Shown: positions 1 through 5,477 of the stretch, piece after piece | Layout: each line of letters begins with the position of its first letter | Numbering within the stretch: the stretch's first letter is position 1 | From: CAZONU01 sp965370045 | GTDB taxonomy: Bacteria > Planctomycetota > SZUA-567 > JAKLDR01 | Assembly: GCA_965370045.1 (NCBI GenBank) | Contig: CBDUSI010000137.1 | Location: forward strand, 1 to 10,891 | DNA: 10,891 bases | Reading direction: 5' to 3' | Notes under the pieces: generated by a model | What the model saw: the letters and a program-made list of their open reading frames with translations, nothing else | Told to the model about the DNA's origin: nothing | Database searches by the model: none | Translations under genes and position numbers: made by a program

Positions 1-2439
1 CTCGTCGCCGCCGGACAGCCCCGAGAGCTTCTCGGCGATCTCGTCCACCTGCTGGCGCAGGTACCCGAGTTCCCTGGTCACCACCTCGGCCTCGGGCATG
101 CGCCCCAGGCTGGCGTCCAGGCGGTTGATGCGCTGGTAGACCGGCGCGGCGGACTCCAGATAGACCTGCAGGGCCTTGAAGCTCTCGGCCAGCTCGCCCA
201 GCCGGCCGGAGGCCTTCTGGGACGATGACCTGCTGTCGGCCAGGCCGGACTCCAACTTCCCGAGGCTCTCCTTCAGGCCGGACGCGATCTCGGCCAGCTC
301 GCCGCGGACGGTCTCGAACTCCCCGGTCTGCTTCTGGAGGTTCTCGGCGCTGGCGGCCTTCGCGACATCCTCGCGCACGGACTGGAGCTGCTGCTCGACA
401 TCGGCGCGGGGGGCGCGGCGCTCGACCTCGTCCTCCAGCTTGCTGACCCGCGCGCCGAAGGTCTCCGCGGCGGCCTCCCGGGCCAGGCGGACGATGCGCT
501 CGCGGAGCGCGTCAGACTGCGAGTGCTCGGCCAGCGCGGACTCAATCTTCTCCCCGGCCAGCGGCCCGGCGACCTCCCCGACCAGCTCCTTGATCGTCTC
601 TTCGCTGGGGACCGCGCTCAACGCCTCGGAGATCGCGCTCTTGACCCGCTGGTCGGCGAGGCTCCCGGCCATCTCGGTGATGCGCCGCGCCAACGCCTCG
701 GAAACCAGGTGCTCGGAGAGCGCCGTGCCGATCTTCTCGGCGGCCAGCTCGCGGATCTTCTCCTCGCCGGGAAGCTCGGCCAACGCGGTCTTGATCTGCT
801 CTTCGCTCAGGCCGGCGGCGATCTCCCGGACCTTCCCCTCATCGGGAACCCCGGCCAACGCGGCCTTGACGCGCTTGGCGGCGACAGCGCCGGCCAGCTT
901 TCGGATACTGTCCTCGGTGGGCACCTCGGCCAGCGCCGCCGGCAGGGCGGCCTTGATGCCCTCCAGGGCGGCCCCGGCGGCCAGCTCGCGGACCTTCCCC
1001 TCGTCGGGAACGCCGGCCAGCGCGGACTTGACCTGCTTCCCGGCGACGGCGCCGGCCAACTCCCGAATCTTCTCTTCGGTGGGAACCGCGCCCAGCGCCT
1101 CGGAGAGCGCCGACTTGACGCGTTCCTCAACGAGGCCGCCGGCCAGTTTCTTGATCGTGTCCTCAGTGGGGACGGATTTCAGCGCCTCGGAGACGGAAGC
1201 CTTAACTCTCTCCTCTACGAGACCGCCGGCCAGTTTCTTAATCCGGTCTTCGGTGGGGACCGCGCCCAGCGCCTCGCTCAGGCCGGCCTTGAGGGTCTTC
1301 CCTGCCACGTCCGCGATCAGCGCCCGGAAGCCATCGCCTTCCAGCCGCTCGTCCATGAGGTGCGCGGCGACGTTCTTGGCGCGCTGGTCGCTCTCGATCA
1401 TGCGCATGGCCTGCTTGCGCAGGCTCTCGCGCAGAGCGGTGACCTCCTCGCTGAAGCTGTCGCCGACATCGGAAAGCGCGGACTTGATGCGCTCCTCGAC
1501 GAGCACCGCGGCCAACTCGCTGACCTTCTCCCCGCCGGGCGCCGCGGCCAGCGCCTGCTCGACGCGCTCGTCGACAAGACTGCCGGCCAGTTCCTTGATC
1601 GTGTCTTCGGTGGGAACGCTCTTCAGCGCCTCGGCCAGGGCGGACTTGATGCGCTCTTCTACGAGACTGCCGGCCAGTTTCTTAACCGTGTCTTCGCTGG
1701 GAACGACCTTCAGCACCTCGGAGAGCGCCGACTTCACGCGCTCGTCTACGAGACTGCCAGCGAGTTCCTTGATCTCCTCCTCGCCGGGAACGTCTTTCGG
1801 CGCGTCGGCCAGCGCGGACTTGACCCGCTCGTCGACGAGACTGCCGGCAAGCTTCTTGATCGTGTCTTCGGTGGGAACCGCTTTCAGCGCCTCGGACACG
1901 GAAGCTTTAACTCTCTCCGCTACAAGGCCGCCGGCCAACTCCTTGATCTTCCCCTCGCTGGGGACGCTTTTCAGCGCGTCGGAGATCGCCGACTTGATCT
2001 TCTCCTCAACGAGGCTGCCGGCAAGTTTCTTGATCTCCCCCTCGCTGGGGACGGATTTCAGCGCGTCCGACAAGGCGCTTTCGATGCGCTGGTCAACGGC
2101 CGCCTCGTCGAGGCCGGCGGGCAGGGCCGGCTGCGAAACCGGCGCGGGCGCCGGAGGTTCGGGCGCAGGCTCTTTGGCGACGGGTTCCTCGACGACGGGT
2201 TCCTTGGTCTGCTCGGCGGCGGGAGCCCTTGAGGACACCGGCTCGTAGGCCAGGGGGTCCGCGGCGGGGGATTCTTCCTCTTCGGCCGGCGGCGGGACGA
2301 TGCGGGGGATAGGCGCCTCTTCCGGCTCGGGGGTCAGGACGTTGTCCAGCGCGGCGTCGATGGCCTGGTCGTCCGCCTCCGGCGCGGGCGCGGGCGTTTG
2401 GGCGCTTTCAGGAACGCTGGGCTGCTTTTCGTCGTCCAT
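1..2439 (-). CDS. Large helical-repeat / coiled-coil protein, 3' end outside window
   Basis: This frame is open from ATG 2439 to the left edge, giving 813 codons and no stop. I do not recognise a family. Residues 1-111 are rich in Pro, Glu and Ala and look disordered. Residues about 112-640 are about fifteen tandem helical repeats whose core reads V-P-[ST]-E-x-x-[IV]-K-x-L-A-G, then an amphipathic stretch such as ERVKSALSEALK. The repeats are interrupted near residues 325-390 by a non-repeat insert. Residues about 640-813 are charged heptad-like coiled coil. There is no signal peptide or membrane segment, so the protein is probably cytoplasmic. A GGGGGAGG tract lies just before the ATG, and a promoter lies at 2481-2508. 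The opposite strand is also open over long stretches because the repeats are GC-rich. A scaffold or filament role is possible, but that is inference from the architecture only. Confidence 0.85.
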   Translation of the reverse strand, partial: MDDEKQPSVPESAQTPAPAPEADDQAIDAALDNVLTPEPEEAPIPRIVPPPAEEEESPAADPLAYEPVSSRAPAAEQTKEPVVEEPVAKEPAPEPPAPAPVSQPALPAGLDEAAVDQRIESALSDALKSVPSEGEIKKLAGSLVEEKIKSAISDALKSVPSEGKIKELAGGLVAERVKASVSEALKAVPTEDTIKKLAGSLVDERVKSALADAPKDVPGEEEIKELAGSLVDERVKSALSEVLKVVPSEDTVKKLAGSLVEERIKSALAEALKSVPTEDTIKELAGSLVDERVEQALAAAPGGEKVSELAAVLVEERIKSALSDVGDSFSEEVTALRESLRKQAMRMIESDQRAKNVAAHLMDERLEGDGFRALIADVAGKTLKAGLSEALGAVPTEDRIKKLAGGLVEERVKASVSEALKSVPTEDTIKKLAGGLVEERVKSALSEALGAVPTEEKIRELAGAVAGKQVKSALAGVPDEGKVRELAAGAALEGIKAALPAALAEVPTEDSIRKLAGAVAAKRVKAALAGVPDEGKVREIAAGLSEEQIKTALAELPGEEKIRELAAEKIGTALSEHLVSEALARRITEMAGSLADQRVKSAISEALSAVPSEETIKELVGEVAGPLAGEKIESALAEHSQSDALRERIVRLAREAAAETFGARVSKLEDEVERRAPRADVEQQLQSVREDVAKAASAENLQKQTGEFETVRGELAEIASGLKESLGKLESGLADSRSSSQKASGRLGELAESFKALQVYLESAAPVYQRINRLDASLGRMPEAEVVTRELGYLRQQVDEIAEKLSGLSGGDE
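520..2106 (-). repeat. In-gene tandem repeats, 87-nt period (29 residues), some 75-nt units
   Basis: Equivalent motifs recur every 87 nt, for example the CTCGCTGGGGACG blocks at 1954 and 2041. The units near residue 130 onward are 29 residues long. Toward the left, units of 25 and 29 residues mix, beginning VPTEEKIREL, VPDEGKVREL, VPTEDSIRKL and VPDEGKVREI. The Pro preceded by Val and followed by Ser/Thr-Glu looks like a helix N-cap, so each unit is probably one helix of about 25 residues with a short break. Boundaries are approximate because the outer units are degenerate. Confidence 0.85.
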
Positions 2440-2480
2440 GGCCTCCCCCTGCGACCCAGGCACAGCCGGGCCGGCGCGCT

Positions 2481-2508
2481 ATTGTATCCCTGCGGGTTCC
2501 CCTGTAAA
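2481..2508 (-). promoter_or_regulatory. Sigma-70-type promoter of the repeat protein gene
   Basis: On the minus strand, TTTACA (2503-2508) and TACAAT (2481-2486) are separated by 16 bp. Each hexamer differs from consensus at one base. Transcription would start near 2474, leaving a leader of about 35 nt before the ATG at 2439. Confidence 0.65.
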
Positions 2509-2626
2509 GCAAGGTCGGGAGGGAGTCAGGCGGGGGGAATCTTGCGCCCCACCCCAGTTCCGGGGTTTGGCGGTCCGTGGTTCTTATTGCACTTGCGCGT
2601 GGCGACGGCGGCCTGGCGAGTGCCCG

Positions 2627-3235
2627 TCAGGCCGGCAATGTCCTCGGGGACTGCTCCGCGGCCGCCGCCGCCGCCACGACCGCCACTTCCATGCCCGCCA
2701 GCTTGCGATAGACCTGCCTCTGCCCCCTTATGGGCCACCAGTCGTAAAGGAATGCCTGCATCGGCCGCCACATGGCCACCCAGCCACTGATCAGCAGCCC
2801 CTCGGCCAGTATCTTGTAGAACATGCCCTCCCCCAGCCGCGGGACGAGCGCCCTTCCGGTCACGCAGGCGAAGAGGAAGAGCAGCCCTATCACCAGGCTG
2901 ATGCGCGCGCGTCTGAAGAACTGCCGGAGGTCGCGCGCGGCCACCCGGGCGCGGTGCTCGAAGTAGTTGTGGACCGCCACGGTTATCGCCTCGGCCTGGT
3001 GCTGCCACTGCTCCTCGGCGGGCAGGTAGAGCACCAGCTTCATGGGGGTCTTGAGCGAGAACTCGCTGGCGGCGTCCGCGATGTAGCCGGCGGTGGCATC
3101 GTCCAGAACCTTCTGCTCGATGGGCGACGGGTCCAGGGGATTGAAAAGGCGCACGACGCTCCGGGCCCTGACTTCGATCAGGATCGTGTCCTGCTCCTTG
3201 TTGTAGTATGAAGCGATTTCCTTCATCGGCGTCAC
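2627..3235 (-). CDS. Conserved two-helix membrane protein with DWWPI motif
   Basis: This is a 202-residue protein of unknown function. I recall similar bacterial proteins sharing the LFNPLDPSP segment, the RISLVIGLLF helix and a C-terminal YDWWPIR motif, but know no defined role. Here LDPSP is at residues 34-38, an alpha/beta-like soluble part covers about 1-110, two membrane helices lie at about 112-131 and 142-163, and DWWPI is at 165-169 just after the second helix. The C-terminus is an Ala-rich run. The GTG start at 3235 overlaps the stop of the upstream small gene as GTGA, which suggests translational coupling. ATG 3226, three codons in, is an alternative start, and neither start has a strong Shine-Dalgarno. 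The gene is probably co-transcribed with the 44-codon gene. No intrinsic terminator is visible in the 187 nt before the next gene. Confidence 0.85.
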   Translation of the reverse strand: MTPMKEIASYYNKEQDTILIEVRARSVVRLFNPLDPSPIEQKVLDDATAGYIADAASEFSLKTPMKLVLYLPAEEQWQHQAEAITVAVHNYFEHRARVAARDLRQFFRRARISLVIGLLFLFACVTGRALVPRLGEGMFYKILAEGLLISGWVAMWRPMQAFLYDWWPIRGQRQVYRKLAGMEVAVVAAAAAAEQSPRTLPA

Positions 3236-3366
3236 CCGGGCCTGCGCTGTTCTTCGCGGATCATGTCGTAAACGTCCTTGGCATCCTCGATGCTGTCGAA
3301 TCGCGGCGGACTATGCGACCTCTCCGACCTTCTCCGCATCCGATTCTCTCCATCTTGAGCCTCCAT
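3232..3366 (-). CDS. Small 44-residue hypothetical protein, coupled to membrane protein gene
   Basis: A short frame runs from ATG 3366 to TGA 3232. The protein is hydrophilic: a basic Arg-rich N-terminal part (RMRRRSERSH) is followed by an acidic helix-like stretch, FDSIEDAKDVYDMIREEQRR. Its TGA overlaps the GTG of the downstream membrane protein gene by four bases (GTGA), a typical operon junction. A GGGAG lies 11 nt before the ATG, and an internal ATG at codon 10 has GGAG about 8 nt upstream, so the exact start is uncertain. I do not recognise a family. The case for a real gene rests on the overlap, the plausible ribosome site and the balanced composition of the C-terminal half. No confident promoter is visible upstream. 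Confidence 0.55.
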   Translation of the reverse strand: MEAQDGENRMRRRSERSHSPPRFDSIEDAKDVYDMIREEQRRPG

Positions 3367-3457
3367 TCAAGGCGATTCTCCCGTCCGGGTGTGCGCCGCC
3401 GTCCCCGGCGACCGTTCGCGAAACCGCAGGCGGCCAGAATGGCGCGGGGCTTTAGCC

Positions 3458-3486
3458 TTGAAATCACCGCCAGGGCCACCTATAGT
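3458..3486 (+). promoter_or_regulatory. Sigma-70 promoter of tRNA-Val
   Basis: TTGAAA (3458-3463) and TATAGT (3481-3486) are spaced by exactly 17 bp on the plus strand. Transcription would begin near 3493, giving a leader of about 28 nt before the mature tRNA 5' end at 3521. Confidence 0.75.
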
Positions 3487-3520
3487 TGTGCACTCGCCTG
3501 AGCAGACCGGCGATTATACC

Positions 3521-3597
3521 GGGCGATTAGCTCAGTTGGCTAGAGCGCCTGCCTTACAAGCAGGAAGTCGCTGGTTCGAGTCCAGCATCGCCCACCA
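3521..3597 (+). tRNA. tRNA-Val(UAC), CCA encoded
   Basis: A complete cloverleaf can be drawn. The acceptor stem pairs GGGCGAT (3521-3527) with ATCGCCC (3587-3593). The D arm pairs GCTC with GAGC. The anticodon stem pairs CCTGC (3548-3552) with GCAGG (3560-3564) around the loop CTTACAA. The T arm pairs GCTGG with CCAGC around TTCGAGT. The anticodon TAC (3555-3557) reads GUA and other valine codons. Discriminator A3594 is followed by an encoded CCA at 3595-3597. It is the only RNA gene in the window and lies on the strand opposite its protein-coding neighbours. No clear terminator follows on the plus strand. Confidence 0.97.
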
Positions 3598-3689
3598 CCA
3601 GACCCGGGCGGGACGTCAGTTCAATTCAGTTAGAACAGCGAACTGTCGCTCCGGAAAGTGCTGGTGGAATCCCAGACCCGGCATAGCCC

Positions 3690-3727
3690 CAAAGAAAAAC
3701 CGGCCCCGGAGATTCCTCTCCGGGGCC
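3690..3727 (-). terminator. Intrinsic terminator of the lipoprotein gene
   Basis: The minus strand has a perfect 10-bp stem, GGCCCCGGAG with CTCCGGGGCC (3702-3711 and 3718-3727), around a 6-nt loop. GG and then TTTTTCTTT follow directly. It lies 36 nt after the lipoprotein stop at 3764. The plus-strand side has no T tract, so it does not serve the tRNA. Confidence 0.9.
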
Positions 3728-3763
3728 TGACTGTTCTGCGCCTGGCGATGTCGTGCGGGGCGG

Positions 3764-5194
3764 TTACCTCGACCGCTTCCCCCTCTTCCTGGATTTCGGC
3801 GCCGGCTTGGGCTTGGGTTTGGGCTTGCCATTCTCGTCGACGATGGGCTCGAACCTGACGGTGCTCTCGGGTGACTTGTTGTCCAGAGTGAAGGGGTCGC
3901 TGGTCACCTGGGACTTGTTGCCCAGGATGTCGCGGGCGGTGAGGCGCAGCAGGCACTGCGCCGAGTCCACCCTGCGGGGCTTCCAGGAGAAGCTGCCGGT
4001 GTTCTCCAGGGCCTTGGCGACCACCACCCATCTCTTGCCCCCGTCGGAGGAGAACTCCACGGAGATGGGCCGCGCCGTGAGGTTGGGGGCGCTGGCCTTC
4101 CACTTGACGTTGAGGGTGTCGCGCGAGGAGAAGGCCTTGCCGGTCAGCTTGGCGAGCAGCTCCAGCTTGGGGGCGGCCGTGGCCGTGTGGATGGTGAAGT
4201 CCGGCTTGGCCTTGCGCGCCGGGGGATTGAGCCGGTTGCCGACCGTGTCGACGGCGCTGAGCGCCAGGCCGTAGGCGCCCGGCCGGGGCAGACGCACCTT
4301 GACGGACTTCCCGCCCGGCGGCGCGTCGGCCAGCCTGCGCCAGGACTGGCCGTCGTTGGCGGTGATCCACAGGGTAACCGAGGCCAGGTCCGCGGCGCCG
4401 GGGTCGGTTACCTGGTACTTGATCTCGACGTCCAGGTGGCTGGTGATCGCCGGGCCGACGATCTTGCCCCTGGGCGGCAGCCGGTCGAAGGCCACGTTGC
4501 CGGCCGCGGCGTAGCCCCAGTTGCCGGCGCGGTCGCGGGCGGCGACGCGCACCTCGACGACGCCGTCGCTGACCTCGGGCATGGTCACCCGGGTCGAGCC
4601 CTTGGCGGGCAGGCCCTTGGCCACCGAGCGCCAGGCCGTCTGGCCCTTCAGCCGGACCTGTATCTCGGTCGAGGCCGGCTGCAGGTAGGGGTCCTCGATG
4701 GTCCAGGAGTACTCAAAGACTGTGCCGGGCGCGGCTGGCGCCCCGGAGGAGACGCCCTTGGCGGCCACCAGCGGCGCCGAGCGGTCGACCACCACCCGGA
4801 AGTCCGCCTCGGTGCCCGGGCCGATGTCCTTCTCGCGGTTGCCGATCTTGTCCATGGCCAGGGTGACGAAGTCGAAGACGCCCTCGTCCTTGGCTTCGTA
4901 GATGAATTCGCCCTCGGACTTCTTGCTGGTCTTGAACTCCTTCCAGGTCTGGCAGCCGTCGCGGGACATCATGACCTGCACGGAGTCGATGCCCGTGCCG
5001 CTCTCGACCACCGAGTAGATGATCTTGCCCTTGCCGCTGCGCATGTAATAGGTAGGCGTCCCCCGGCCGACCCTGGCGCCGGGCTTGGCGCTGGGCTTGG
5101 CGCCGGGTTCGGGCTGGGGACCTTCCTGCTTGGCGGCCTTGCAGCCTCCCAACAGAATCACCAGTGCCGCTGCGGTCCTGACGAAGAGTTTCAT
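3764..5194 (-). CDS. Lipoprotein with four Ig-like repeats
   Basis: This is a predicted exported lipoprotein of 476 residues. The signal peptide MKLFVRTAAALVILLGGC ends in a lipobox, with lipidated Cys18. A Pro/Gly/Ala-rich linker leads to about residue 45. Four beta-sandwich-like units follow at about 55-137, 141-237, 242-336 and 344-437. They share an early aromatic motif (SRDGCQTW, GQTAW, NDGQSW, SDGGKRW) and a late D-x-x-GN motif (DKIGN, DRAGN, DTVGN, DILGN), as in Ig-like domains of cell-surface proteins. The tail from about 456 is Lys/Arg/Pro-rich (KPKPKPAPKSRKRGKRSR). I chose the ATG at 5194 because it places the signal peptide first and has GGGGGG seven nt upstream. The open frame extends further to 5485 but lacks a signal. 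The gene has its own promoter and terminator, so it is probably monocistronic. The binding partner is unknown. Confidence 0.9.
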   Translation of the reverse strand: MKLFVRTAAALVILLGGCKAAKQEGPQPEPGAKPSAKPGARVGRGTPTYYMRSGKGKIIYSVVESGTGIDSVQVMMSRDGCQTWKEFKTSKKSEGEFIYEAKDEGVFDFVTLAMDKIGNREKDIGPGTEADFRVVVDRSAPLVAAKGVSSGAPAAPGTVFEYSWTIEDPYLQPASTEIQVRLKGQTAWRSVAKGLPAKGSTRVTMPEVSDGVVEVRVAARDRAGNWGYAAAGNVAFDRLPPRGKIVGPAITSHLDVEIKYQVTDPGAADLASVTLWITANDGQSWRRLADAPPGGKSVKVRLPRPGAYGLALSAVDTVGNRLNPPARKAKPDFTIHTATAAPKLELLAKLTGKAFSSRDTLNVKWKASAPNLTARPISVEFSSDGGKRWVVVAKALENTGSFSWKPRRVDSAQCLLRLTARDILGNKSQVTSDPFTLDNKSPESTVRFEPIVDENGKPKPKPKPAPKSRKRGKRSR

Positions 5195-5348
5195 GCTGCC
5201 ACCCCCCTGAAGGAAACGGGGCTCCCGGCGCGCCTCACGCTCCCGTCGCACCTTCGAAGCGGTGCGCACCCCTCGCCGGGCCGGGAATGTGAGCGAGAAC
5301 CGTATACGCTGCCCCCCCCTTGAGCCGCTCCAGCGGCCCTTCTTCTGT
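5195..5348 (-). other. Long 5' leader of the lipoprotein gene
   Basis: About 150 nt separate the probable transcription start from the ATG. The leader holds a hairpin GCCGC-TGGA-GCGGC (5324-5337), a run of eight G on the minus strand beside it, and a second small hairpin in which GCACC and GGTGC flank CTTCGAA (about 5251-5270). None of this matches a riboswitch class I know. Confidence 0.3.
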
Positions 5349-5354
5349 ATATAT

Positions 5355-5382
5355 ATTATGCGCAAGAACGGCTCCCAGGCAA
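5355..5382 (-). promoter_or_regulatory. Probable promoter of the lipoprotein gene
   Basis: On the minus strand, TTGCCT (5377-5382) and CATAAT (5355-5360) are 16 bp apart, followed by an AT-rich TATATATA run. The start would be near 5348, giving a leader of about 150 nt. An overlapping GGGA-N6-TTGC (5379-5392) also has the GG-N10-GC spacing of a sigma-54 site, but with a mismatch in the -24 element, so sigma-70 is preferred. Confidence 0.5.
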
Positions 5383-5477
5383 GTAGGTTCCCGGATTCGA
5401 AGCCGGTCAAGCACCTTCCGGCAGCATTCTTATGGACGCGCTTCAGGAACTTCTCTGGCAGTCGGGGCCAGCGCCGG

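Noticed and set aside
176..2248. Long plus-strand open frames of 690 and 569 codons over the repeat gene
   Set aside because: They are shadows of the GC-rich repeats. One is a Ser/Ala/Arg-rich chain typical of antisense frames, while the minus frame gives coherent helical repeats, a promoter and a ribosome site.
3598..3681. Direct repeat CCAGACCCGG after the tRNA as an integration attachment site
   Set aside because: It is only 10 bp, lies outside the tRNA body, and there is no integrase or mobile gene nearby.
5386..5415. GGATTCGAAGCC segment resembling a tRNA T arm
   Set aside because: The flanking bases do not form a proper T stem, and no acceptor or anticodon arm can be drawn.
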